Both the position numbers and the translations under genes were made by a program. A model generated the notes under the pieces. It was not told the origin of the DNA. It was given only the letters and a program-made list of their open reading frames with translations, and searched no databases. Below, piece after piece: positions 45,418-55,830 of a stretch of DNA of 64,000 nucleotides; within the stretch, counting starts at the first letter, position 1; every line of letters starts with the position of its first letter. This stretch comes from Effrenium voratum. Its lineage: Eukaryota; Sar; Dinophyceae; Suessiales; Symbiodiniaceae. The stretch lies in NCBI GenBank assembly GCA_963377175.1, contig CAUJNA010002879.1:786001-850000 (forward strand), in the 5' to 3' direction.

Positions 45418-45485
45418 CCTTGGGCTCCGTGCACCCGCGCAACGTCGAGAACTCATGGAACCACCTTACGCATCATACCACACAA

Positions 45486-45600
45486 CTAGGTCCTCCAGTA
45501 GAGAGCTTAGAATAAGGGTGCCAACTTGTTTCTGTATCTATTTTAGTAAGGGAGCCCTTCGTCAAAAAAGGGGAGAGAAGGGCACTACTGGGGGACCTAG
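45486..45600 (+). mobile_element. Family A element, full length
   Basis: It starts CTAGGTCCTCCAGTAGAGAG, contains TATCTATTTTAGTAAGGGAG, and ends CACTACTGGGGGACCTAG. Flanks ACAA and GCAA suggest a target duplication with one change. Confidence 0.78.
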
Positions 45601-46664
45601 GCAACATTATTTTAAGTCGCCAAAAAAGGGGTCCGAAGTCACGTCATGGGTCCCTGAGGAATGACTCCGCCAGGAATGTAGACAAATTTGACAACAAGTT
45701 GCCCGAACGCATTTCGCCGCACGAGGCGGTTTTTGAATCCGAAGCCTATACCTTGGCTTAAGACAAGAGAACGCGGGCGCCGCAAAGACATAACACGGCG
45801 TGATCGTGAGGCCGGTCCCTCCAGTCGCTGCCTCCAAAGCAGGCTTTGTCCTAGGCTCCAGGTTTCTACACTACCCATCTGAGTTGATTGGCTAAACGTC
45901 TTAACATGTTGCTAGCCACTAAAATGACACTCACATCTTTTTGCGGGCTCCTCGGCTCCGAAACCACGAACCGGGGTCCTCCACGACATCTCTTGACCGA
46001 ACCGCCCAACCGATCAACCGATCCACCGACTGCGGAACAATTGGAGGCCTGCGGTTGGCCTGGGCGGGCAAGGCGAGGAAAAAACATCGAAACACTAAAA
46101 GGATCCAAAAAGCGAACTTACACAGGGTACCCCCAAGAGGAGAACCATCTTCTAGGCACCCTTCCACAGGTGCTATGTTTGTTGGAGGGAGGGTAATGAT
46201 TGGTGTCTAACTTTTACTTACCCCTTAAAACTCCAAGCAACCTGGGGAAGTTCTCATCTTTTACAGACATTTTTAGCCCATGTTACCCAAAAAGTTGAGA
46301 AAAGTGTTGTGTTTTGAAGAGGTAAGCCAAGGAACCGGATGGCTGGGAGCCAAGATCTAAATCTGAAGTCTGAGTCTGCTCGAACCTAGCACTAGCCTGT
46401 TGCAGGCGAGGAACCATTTTCAAATGAGAAGAGGCTCCTAAAACCCTCCTAATTTAATCTCGCGCCCTGCAAGGAGACTTTCGCCCGAGGTCTCCGTGGC
46501 TCTATACTTCTTCGTAGCCATGTCTGTTTTGCAGCCCCAACCTAAGGAAAAACAACTCCTATACACGAAGAGGCATGCAGCTGTGGCAAGCCCCTCAGCG
46601 TTGCTTGCTTGCGTTTCTCTTTTTGTTTTGCTGTTTTTTGGAGAGGGGGGGGGAGCGGGGTGAA

Positions 46665-47112
46665 CACACACACACACACACAAGTCGACGACTTGAAATT
46701 CCTAGTTGTGCAAGACAAGTGCATGCTTCCAACAAATGATAACATTGCGATAGCCAAGGCACCAACACATCTTCTGCAACGTGACAACAAACAGGGCATC
46801 CATTGAACACTCACACACACACAGAAACATGCGAGTCGACAACTTGATTCCTTGTTTTGCCAGACAGTGCATGCTTCAAGCAAATGTCAACACTGTGATA
46901 GCTGAAGTGCCGACACATCTTCTGCAACGTGACAACTTACAAGGCATCCATTGACCACACAAACACACGCACACACATACAAGTCGACGTCTTGACTCTT
47001 GTTTTGCAAGACATGTGCATGCCCCAAGTGTCAACATTGTGATAGCTAAGGCTAAGGCCCCGACACATCTGACAAGGCATCCATTAAACACTCACTCACA
47101 CACACACACACA
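46665..47112. repeat. Three tandem units of about 130-155 bases, each with a CA run
   Basis: Each unit has a CA run, AAGTCGACGACTTG or a close variant, GCAAGACA...TGCATGC, TGTGATAGCTAAGG-like bases, CGACACATCTTCTGCAACGT and GGCATCCATTGA. Starts are near 46665, 46812 and 46958. The third unit has a short internal deletion. Confidence 0.75.
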
Positions 47113-47215
47113 TGCAAACAAACACACGCACACAATCAAAAAAGCAAACAAGCAAACAAGCAAGCAAGCAAACAAACAATAACACAAACACAAAACACAC
47201 ACGCACATGCATCAG
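47113..47215. repeat. CA/AAAC low-complexity tract
   Basis: ACACACGCACACAATC, then CAAGCAAACAAGCAAGCAAG and AACAAACAATAACAC; simple-sequence DNA that continues the preceding array. Confidence 0.6.
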
Positions 47216-47428
47216 GGCAGCCGCGGCATGCCACCGGGTTCATAAGGCTTTTTGTTTGAGGTCCTGCCCGAGTACTTTTAACGGGCATCCGAGAAATGCG
47301 GAATCTCAAAACACTCGACAAGCCTCGGGGACGCCTGCCTCCCGCGTTGCAAACCATACCCCCAAATCCGCGGGGGGGGATCGTAAGCAAACAAGCAACT
47401 CCAACAAATCAGCTCTGCCCAGCTATAT

Positions 47429-47537
47429 GGCTGTGGGTCAAAACCAATGGGATACCATGTTGGGGTAGGTGCACCACCCATTTTAGAACCTATTTTAGGG
47501 GATGTTCACTGGGGGTACGGGGTTTTGACACATTGCC
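47429..47537 (+). mobile_element. Family B element with ATAT target duplication
   Basis: It starts GGCTGTGGGTCAAAACCAAT and ends GGTTTTGACACATTGCC, with ACCACCCATTTTAGAACC inside. ATAT flanks both ends. A short internal deletion is present relative to 49715. Confidence 0.78.
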
Positions 47538-47994
47538 ATATGGCACCAAACTCCGGGCAAACGAGAGGATTCGACCGTTGCCTGCACCTTCCCCCCCTTT
47601 TCCCTGCCAAGTCGCCAAACGGGGCATGGCTTGGAGAGTCGGCTGTAGGGTTCCCGGGCCGCGCGTGTCCAATCAGTGATTTTCGCCGTGGTGTCCGGTG
47701 GATATGTCTTCTAGCTGGACAACACGGATTCGGGAACACCTTCGAGCCAAAACGGCGGTTCCGAAAAAAAATACCGGTCCATCTGAGATTTTCACTTTGA
47801 ACCATGAGTAATGCAGAAAATTGAACCATGGAACCGGCAACCGGGGCTTGTGAACTCAAACACAAGCGCTCGTTGAGTGCGAATGTCCTTCTATGCAAAT
47901 AGGTATGTGTGTGTGTGACTTGTAGATGTTACATCTGCTAAGTGGACAGTTGACATCTACCTTCTACATCCTTCTACCCAACCTGGCACCAATT

Positions 47995-48071
47995 GGCTGT
48001 GGGTCAAAACCCTGTACTCCTGGTGAACGTCAAAGGTGGCAAATGGATGTTTATCCACCCCAAAATGGGAT
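47995..48071 (+). mobile_element. Family B element, right end replaced by repeat K
   Basis: GGCTGTGGGTCAAAACCCTG and GGTGAACGTCAAAGGTGGCA match the copy at 7646, but after CACCCCAAAATGGGATC the sequence passes into repeat K (48062-48168). The junction suggests one element landed in another. Confidence 0.5.
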
Positions 48072-48420
48072 CAGGGATCCTTACATTATACATCTGAACA
48101 TTGCCAAGTAAATTGTGGTTTCCCTTTATTTTGGGTGGACAAAGCCATGTTTCAAATGGGCAAAATGTAGCTCATTGAGTCAAATGATTGACCTTCAAAG
48201 GAGCACCTTATATAAAAGGAATCACCTTTCAAGTTGACTTTCCGTAAAGGAATCACGGCTCATTTGATTGACTTTTTCACTTGAACCCACCGCCTCGCAG
48301 AACGAGCTCTCGGTCCTCCTGCAACGCCTCAACAAAAAAAAAAAAACGCGCGCGAGCAGCTCGCAGCTCGAAGGGTCTGGAGCGGAGGTCTGGAGTCTGG
48401 AACCGACGCTGCAGCTCAAG

Positions 48421-48778
48421 TAGGTCCAGTGTTGGAGGTTACAATAACTACTCAGTTGTTCAGTTACCCTAGAAAAAAAGGGAACCCTTTTTGGGGCTTG
48501 GCCCGTTTTTAGTGGGGCCACCAAAAAAAGGAGAAAAGAATTGGTGCCACTGAAGAACTGAGACCAGGCTGGAAAAATGAGACCCCAGCAGTGTGTATTA
48601 TTCTTGTTTGCCTGGTTAGTGGAAAACAAAGGGTCTCCAATAAAACAAAACAAACAAAAAAGGGGAGCTAATTCTGGGGAAGAATAAGTTGGTACTTTTG
48701 TTTTCTGTAGTCTATTTTAGTAGGGGACCCCTCCCAACCAAAAAAGTTGGTGAGAAAGGGAACTACTGGGGGACCTAG
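48421..48778 (+). mobile_element. Family A element split by a nested insertion
   Basis: Bases 48421-48447 (TAGGTCCAGTGTTGGAGGTT...) match the first part of family A, and 48683-48778 (AATAAGTTGGTAC to CTACTGGGGGACCTAG) match the rest. Between them lie 235 foreign bases. AATAA is present at both junctions (48443-48447 and 48683-48687), as a target duplication would leave. Confidence 0.7.
48448..48682. mobile_element. Nested insert made of family F and family G sequence
   Basis: The left half is a family F element (CTCAGTTGTTCAGTTACC to CCACTGAAGAACTGAG). The right half, from GAGACCCCAGC through TTGTTTGCCTGGTTAGTGGA to GGGGAGCTAATTCTGGGG, recurs at 50907-51007. It lies inside a family A element. 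Confidence 0.65.
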
Positions 48779-49714
48779 TCAAGGAACCTCTGCAAAAAGA
48801 GGTGCGGCAAACTAGCGGAGCAGTTGTTTCCAGTGTCAGCAGTTCATTGAATCAGGCGGCAAGATGCATGGTTGTAGAAGCAGTTCATCCCAGGTAAGAA
48901 CCCTTGTCCAGAACTCACCAAAATGGCATGCGGATATGTTTTTCCTCCTGGTCAGTTTCTAAGCGATTGGAAACCCTCCTGGTTTTAACCACATATTCCA
49001 TGCAAACAAACACTCCATGCCCAATACACTTATGGATTCTGAATCCGAAACGCCATCACCATGTCAAAGCAAAAGGATGCCTTAAGGGGGCTTTGTCAGG
49101 TTCCGCCTACAAACCGAATTTCCAAATGGGCTCGGGAGAGGCTCTCACACGCCTCATGCATAAATGGGCCGCATGTCTGTGCATCTATGTGCTAAGCAGA
49201 GCACCAGTCATTTCACGCGTAACTCTTGGCCATGATGGCTTCGGATTTTTCGGTTTAAAACTTGCCATGGAACACTTTCAGCACCTCCTTCCTTGTTTCT
49301 TAACATAGCCAACCATGAGTAAGATGTCAGATGGCCTTGGCTTCCAGAGGTCAGCTTCCTGAAGGGAACCCATCCGGCACCTCAGCCCCCAAGGCTTGCA
49401 ACTGCATCTCTCAGATGAAGAAAGACTCCTCCAAATGGTGTCTTGTTTTAGGGTACCCTCCCAAAAAATCATGGTGTTCCTTCAGTTTCAAAACAGACCA
49501 AAAAGGGGTGCCCTCAAAAAGACACGCCCAAATGGCTAGTTTCATGGTAGGTGTCCTACTCCTTGTCTTCACGCACACACACACACATACACACATCATT
49601 GATCGGCCTCGCGCTTTCCGAAGCGCCGCCGCTCCCTGCGCCAGTTGAGGGCAAAGGATGATTGGCCCAGGTTCCTCGTGCATAGTTGCTCGCTTTGCTC
49701 TGGATAATATAAAT

Positions 49715-49844
49715 GGCTGTGGGTCAAAACCAATGGGATCCCATTTTTGGGGTAGGTGAATTCACCACCCTTTTTAGAACCTATTTTAGTGGTTGGATTG
49801 GTTGATGTTCACTGGGGGTACGATTTGGATTTTGACCCATGGCC
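49715..49844 (+). mobile_element. Family B element, full length, AAAT target duplication
   Basis: The best-preserved B copy: GGCTGTGGGTCAAAACCAAT, GGTGAATTCACCACCC, TTGGATTGGTTGATGTTCAC, and GATTTTGACCCATGGCC at the end. AAAT is directly outside both ends. Confidence 0.82.
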
Positions 49845-50035
49845 AAATCTTATCTTCGCAAGTTACTATAGTTCAATCTGGAAATCAGGAAACAGCTAAT
49901 AACAAACAAGCACCATGGGCCTCGTCTTCTGCTGTTTGCATCGGTCGGCGTCGCTATGTGTTCCGGCAAAATTAATACGTGCTGCAATAGAAAATAGGCT
50001 AAACCTCAGCTTGCTACATTTGGTGTTTAGGTGAT

Positions 50036-50153
50036 CTAGGGCCTCCAGTAGAGAGGTTAGAATAAGGGTAGCCTTTGTTCTGTAGTCTATTTTAGTAGGG
50101 GAACCCTCCCCCAAAAAAGAAACAGTAAAAGGGCAAGATCCTGGGGGACCTAG
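50036..50153 (+). mobile_element. Family A element, full length
   Basis: It starts CTAGGGCCTCCAGTAGAGAG, contains GTAGTCTATTTTAGTAGGGG, and ends ATCCTGGGGGACCTAG. GTGA is found near both ends, one base off at the left. Confidence 0.78.
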
Positions 50154-50229
50154 GTGACCATTCGTGCCTTTTCTGGTTGGACCTCGGCGTGCCAATAGTT
50201 GTGCTCTGGAGGCTATGCCTGCAAGTGCA

Positions 50230-50700
50230 GGCATTTGTAGTTTAGAGATGCACATCTTGTTTAAAAGAGCTCAGGCTTGCACAACAGTTTTTTTTGCAAT
50301 TTGTTGTGCAATGATGAACGATCTGACTTCGAAGATTCAATAGGAACTTGCAACCAACCTCAGCGTGATAAAGTTCCAATATTGAAGCTATACTCTGCAG
50401 CTCTTTGTTCTTACCAAGTTTGAATATCAGTTTGAATCTTGGATAAGTGCAATCGAAATGATGATCTGAGAGCTTCAAGCCAATGCTCTTGCATAGACGC
50501 GAATTTCATGCTTTCACCACCAAGAATGTTTTCACCTGTTGGAGATCTCATGAGATACTTGCCAAAGGCTCTTGGACCTTCGGATGAAGATATCTTTGTA
50601 CCGGACTGCGGAGAAGTCAAATGCTGTGTGTGTGTACTCATTATGTTGCAATTAAACCCTGAGTTGTTGGTGTAGCTGATCATTGTTCATGGCTTGATTG
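50230..50700. other. Repeat-free stretch with possible exon remnants, unrecognised
   Basis: This stretch lacks the usual short elements. Minus-strand frames (50411-50683 and 50242-50478) look moderately protein-like but match nothing I know, and the + strand is also partly open. It could be exonic, a decayed gene or chance. Confidence 0.2.
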
Positions 50701-50906
50701 CGAAAGATAGCCACCAACACAGCCAAGTGTGACTGTGGGTGCATACACTCCGACGGCTGACCAAACGCGATGCCCCCTTCACGAAATAAATTTGCGCGGC
50801 ATGCAGCCATGTTGGGCTCTGAAAGAACCCCCAAGCGCATGACCTTCGATATGCGCAGGCATGGATAGCGCCAGCAAAGGAATGCTTTCTTGAGGCTTGG
50901 CTGGAA

Positions 50907-51007
50907 TAGGACCCCAGCAAAAAACTATATTGTTTGCCTGGTTTGTGGAAAACAAAGGAGACCCCAAAAAAGGCAAACAAACAAAAAGGGGAGCTAATTC
51001 TGGGGAA
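50907..51007. mobile_element. Family G element
   Basis: GACCCCAGCAAAAAAC, ATTGTTTGCCTGGTTTGTGG, AAACAAAGGAGACCCC and AAAAGGGGAGCTAATTCTGG match the right half of the nested insert at 48448-48682. Confidence 0.6.
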
Positions 51008-51599
51008 GGAGGCTTCCTGGTTCTGGTTCCTTGTGCCTCATTACTGGGACAGAGCGTGGCCAGACATGCTCTCCCGGGAGTTGCCCAAGGCAACCCCATT
51101 CGGATTGAACTGGCAGGATTCCAGCTGCATTTCCCCAAACATCACCCTCCAAAAGGCAGCTCGCTTGTATCAAGAACCAACAGTTGATGTTGAAAACCAA
51201 GAAAAGGGCTGTGTGTGTATGTGTGTGGGTGGGTGTTAAGGGTACCCCCTTTTCAGCTTAACGTTAAAAGGGGTTTCCCAAAGGAAAAACCGCCATGTGG
51301 AGGTGGGGGGTCCCTATTTGGCTGTGAATTTCAGTTTGGGCCCTCTGGCGGACCATCAAAATTCGCTCACGACTCACATCCACCAACTTGTGAGACCACG
51401 TCCCTTTTCAAAGTCATAGCCATATTGGTCTATGCTGTACTTTCCGGAAAGGCCACCAACCACTTTTGAGGGGATTCCCATTAAAACTCAGTCTGTCCGG
51501 AAGGGGGGGGTGCTTTTTCGCAGATGCCCAGTGGCCATGGGAAAAAAAGATATCCTCTTTTTGGTTGGTTGACTTTTTCAAGGGACCCACTCCCAAAAA

Positions 51600-51745
51600 A
51601 AGGAAAAAAGGGCACCACTGGGCAACTGGGCTTAGTGAGAAGGTAGTCACACAAAGGAAGAAAACAAGCAACCCACTGGGCAATGGGCTTAGTGAGAAGG
51701 TAGTCCCAACAAATGTTGAAAAAGGAAGCAACCCACTGGTTGCAC
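51600..51745. repeat. Short tandem duplication of 58-60 bases
   Basis: GGGCTTAGTGAGAAGGTAGT occurs twice, followed each time by an A-rich part and AAGCAACCCACTGG. It explains the repeated frames on both strands. Confidence 0.65.
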
Positions 51746-51879
51746 CTGGGTGTTTTGGGGTGTCCAAATCTGACGAACGCCGGCCTGGCACCGAGAAGCG
51801 TCACTGCCAGGCTGTACACCCGAGAGACCTGCAACGAGAACGGTTACGCCCTGCGGATGGGAATGATACCCCATGATCC

Positions 51880-52500
51880 CAAGAATAACACAGAAATAAT
51901 CCATAAACAAAGGCCCTTCAAGAACTAAAACCATACCCCACAAATAACACATAAGTATTCCAGTTTGTACAGAACCACAAAATAACAAATAAATTCCCGC
52001 ATAAACCATATATAACCTACAGATTCAATGAATAATCCTGACAAATCCATACATATCCCATCAATACTCCATCAATGACCAATAATGACCAATACTGACC
52101 ATTTCATAACCCATAAATACCCCGCAAACAACACACACACACCATCAATTGGGCATAACCCATAAATAACCCATCAACAATGCATCCCGTAAATCACCCG
52201 CCACAAACAACCCATGACTAGCCCACAACTAACCCATGTGTTTCACAGAAATTGCCCCTCACTAACCTATACATAACAAACAAATAACCCATAACTAATC
52301 CGTAAATAACCCATGCATAGCCTATGAACTACACATCACTAGCCCATGAATAACCCAAACAAAACCCATGAATAACCCATCAACGGCTAATAAGGAATTC
52401 AGCAATTTCCAGAACCCATAAACAACCCACAAATCATCCTACATGGTCCACAACTAACCCATCAATGACCAGTACATAACCCATAAGTGGCCTATAAATG
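51880..52500. repeat. Degenerate 11-bp tandem repeat, ATAACCCATNA type
   Basis: The + strand repeats phrases such as AATAACCCATGAATAACCCA and CATAACCCATAAATAACCC over about 600 bases, with many changes. Spacing is near 11 bases where it is clearest (52340-52385). No gene was seen within. Confidence 0.75.
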
Positions 52501-52789
52501 ACTCATGGCTCTGGTGCTTTTCGGCCGGAAAGAGGGCTGGCTCAATCGCCTGGTGCCGGAAACAAGGCTTACTCGAGGGCCTGGTCTTTGGTTGCACTTC
52601 CGGCCTGGAGTTCAAAATGATTGGAGCCGACCGGAACCGGACGGGGGGTTTCTTTTTGGAGTCACCCGTTGCTCACTCGCTTGTTCGAAAGTCCAAACTC
52701 AAATCCAAAATGACACCAGCATAGACCCCAGCTAGCGAAAACCGGTGGATGATTGCACACGAGCACCTCTAACACCCCAAAAGAGCGCA

Positions 52790-54105
52790 GCAAACAGCCC
52801 ACCCCAGAGCCTGGCTCGCCAATATTGCGCCCGCACTCCTCCAAAAATAGCACCCCAAACCTGCATGCCCTATAGCACCCTACGGTCAATCTTGCAAAAC
52901 TGCGCGCCTGCACCAGCACCCCAAACTGCATGCTCTATAGCACCCTACGGTCAATCTTGCAAAACTGCGCACCTGCACCAGCACCCCAAACTGCATGCTC
53001 TATAGCACCCTATACGGTCAATCTTGCAAAACTGCGCACCTGCACCAGCACCCCAAACTGCATGCTCTATAGCACCCTACGGTCAATCTTGCAAAACTGC
53101 GCACCAGCACCCCAAACTGCATGCTCTATAGCACCCTACGGTCAATCTTGCAAAACTGCGCACCTGCACCAGCACCCCAAACTGCATGCTCTATAGCACC
53201 CTACGGTCAATCTTGCAAAACTGCGCACCTGCACCAGCACCCCAAACTGCATGCTCGGTCAATCTTGCAGCACACCTGCATGCGGGTCAATCTTGCAAAA
53301 CTGCGCACTTGCACCAGCACCGCAAACTGCATGCTCTATAGCACTTATGGTCAATCTTGCAAAACTGCGCACCTGCACCAGCACCCCAAACTGCATGCTC
53401 TATAGCACCCTACGGTCAATCTTGCAAAACTGCGCACCTGCACCAGCACCCCAAACTGCATGCTCTATAGCACCCTATACGGTCAATCTTGCAAAACTGC
53501 GCACCTGCACCAGCACCCCAAACCTGCATGCCCTATAGCACCCTACGGTCAATCTTGCAAAACTGCGCGCCTGCACCAGCACCCCAAACTGCATGCTCTA
53601 TAGCACCCTACGGTCAATCTTGCAAAACTGCGCACCTGCACCAGCACCCCAAACTGCATGCTCTATAGCACCCTATACGGTCAATCTTGCAAAACTGCGC
53701 ACCTGCACCAGCACCCCAAACTGCATGCTCTATAGCACCCTACGGTCAATCTTGCAAAACTGCGCACTTGCACCAGCACCGCAAACTGCATGCTCTATAG
53801 CACTTATGGTCAATCTTGCAAAACTGCGCACCTGCACCAGCACCCCAAACTGCATGCTCTATAGCACCCTACGGTCAATCTTGCAAAACTGCGCACCTGC
53901 ACCAGCACCCCAAACTGTATGCTCTATGGCACCCTACGGTCAATCTTGCAAAACTGCGCACCTGCACCAGCACCCCAAACTGCATGCTCTATAGCACCCT
54001 ATACAGTCAATCTTGCAAAACTGCGCACCTGCACCACCACCCCAAACTGCATGCTCTATAGCACCCTACGGTCAATCTTGCAGACTGCGCCCCCGCCGTC
54101 ACCTG
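52790..54105. repeat. 65-bp satellite array, about 20 units
   Basis: The consensus unit contains GGTCAATCTTGCAAAACTGC, GCACCTGCACCAGCACCCC, AAACTGCATGCTCTATAGC and ACCCTAC. Most units are 65 bases, those with TATACGG are 67, and a few are shortened. Rare variants recur at a 663-base offset. Related A/C-rich sequence with AACAGCCCACCC stands at both borders. The frames running through it exist because the unit lacks stops in some frames. Confidence 0.92.
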
Positions 54106-54638
54106 CACCACAAACAGCTACCCAAACAGCCCACCCTAACACTACCAACTGCACGCCTCCTACCACCCAGCCGTCGACCTCGCAAATCAGCTTCCCCTCT
54201 TTATTAGAAGTTAGAAGCCTATAACTTTCAGCTATCTGGGGAATAAACACTGCCAGTGTGATTTCAAACCAGCTAAACCGTGAACATTGGTTCATCAAAT
54301 GTGCTTTGCATTTCGGCTGCACATTTGCTCTCCCGATGGGTGCCTACAACGAATATCAGTCGGCAAACCGCAAACATCGTGCGTGATTGATTTTTAGCCC
54401 ATCCGTGAGCTTCCGTCTTCCGCAAGTGGAAACCTGAGCTCGGTCAAAGTCTTGGGGAATTTGCGAATCGCATGGCCGGACAAATGCGTCTCGCGTCACA
54501 CGTTCCAGAAAAACAAGAAAGAACAAAAAACACGGGCCTTTGCTCAGCCTTCCAAGCTGCGGCACTTGACAGTACCGGATTCTTCAAGGGCTGATGGACT
54601 ACTAGGGGCTGGGGCTGGGGTCCTTGGTTGGACTACCC

Positions 54639-54761
54639 CTAGTCCTCCAGAAGAGAGGTTAGAATAATGTTGGTACCCACTTTTTTCTGTAGTCTAATTT
54701 AGTAGGGGAACCCTCCCAGCCAAAAAAGGGGAGAGAAAGGGCACCTAGCTGGGGGACCTAG
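54639..54761 (+). mobile_element. Family A element, full length
   Basis: It starts CTAGTCCTCCAGAAGAGAGG, contains GTAGTCTAATTTAGTAGGGG, and ends CACCTAGCTGGGGGACCTAG. TACC occurs next to both ends, imperfectly placed. Confidence 0.75.
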
Positions 54762-55011
54762 TTACCCTAGGGTTCAACCCCGCAGGAAAAGAATGGTTGA
54801 CCCAATTGGATGATGACACTCCTTAGGTAAATCATGGTGGTTATATTTGAACCCCCATTGTGTTAACGGACCTTCCCAGGAGCCAAAACAAAAACGGACC
54901 CCTAGACGCATGGCGAGACCCGCGCCGCAGCTGTGGGATGAGAAGTCACCACGGCTCGTGCGCGGCCCTGGCGGCGTTTTTTGCATGCGGTGGCATCTTG
55001 GGTCATCATAT

Positions 55012-55093
55012 GGCCGTGGATCAACACCAACGGTACCATTTTGGGGTGGGGATTGGGATGTTCACTGGGGGTACGGGGTTTTGACCCATGGCC
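55012..55093 (+). mobile_element. Family B element, short form, ATAT target duplication
   Basis: It starts GGCCGTGGATCAACACCAAC and ends GGGTTTTGACCCATGGCC. The central CACCCATTTTAGAACC part is missing, giving 82 bases. ATAT flanks both ends. Confidence 0.75.
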
Positions 55094-55830
55094 ATATGGG
55101 TAACTGGTTTTTCTGGAGCCCGCAAAGGGTGGGGTTTTCATCTTGCAGTCACTTTACCACCAAAAGAAGCAAACAATTTGAGCAATAAGGTCGAGTTTGC
55201 TCTTTACGTACATCGGACAAGCTTGGGCTCACTGCACATCCCTCCCTCTTGAGTCCTGTCTGGCAACGCGTTGTGACGTGTTTCGTGCCGGTTGGACCTC
55301 AACGGAGGTCAAACAGCCTTATTTTCACACGCGGATCATGTGCTCCAAAGGCCTGTTTCGGCGAAAACCTGATCAGGTGAAACAATCAATCAGACCCTGT
55401 TCGATTTCAACTCTGAGGTCTCAATTGTTGACACTGCAAAAAAAGGCAAGAAACAGCAAAGCAATCGTAATCGAGTCCATATTGTAGCTACTAAAACATT
55501 CGCCTTGCGGTCTTTCTCACCGGAATCTAGTGCTTGCATTTCATGTGCATGTCATGCGTATGACTTTATAGCTGGCGAAAGGCGGATACATGGCATGTGG
55601 TTCATTGAGCGGAAGAAACGGCTGAGACGGTGCGAGTCACCGCCCCATCACATGACTTCAATTTCAATGGGACCACGGCATGTCCTCACACTGGCCGATG
55701 GCCGAGTGCACGCTGGTCTGAGCCCAAAACCAAAGTCTACTTAAATTGCTGGATACCAAATCCAATTGTGCAGTGCACCTGTTGTTCCCTTCATTCACAC
55801 GTTTAGAGCCTATGATTTACCCCCCCCATG

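Larger units (their letters stand above)
45036..46660. other. Gene-free stretch right of the tandem duplication
   Basis: It holds elements of families F, E and A (listed separately). From 45600 on there are only short overlapping frames. No gene is recognised. Confidence 0.5.
54106..55830. other. Gene-free stretch left of copy 5
   Basis: It contains one family A and one family B element. The remaining frames are short. Bases 55490-55800 show a + frame of 79 codons with no recognisable features. Confidence 0.5.

Noticed and set aside
47735..47770. Minus-strand CCGTTTTGGCTCGAAG, somewhat like the end of the dinoflagellate spliced leader
   Set aside because: It has a substitution and an insertion relative to CCATTTTGGCTCAAG and is not upstream of any gene; chance is the simpler explanation.
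52745..54224. Cysteine/alanine/proline repeat frames through the 65-bp satellite
   Set aside because: Unit length is not a multiple of three, so the frame cycles and several frames are open at once; no start or end context suggests a gene.
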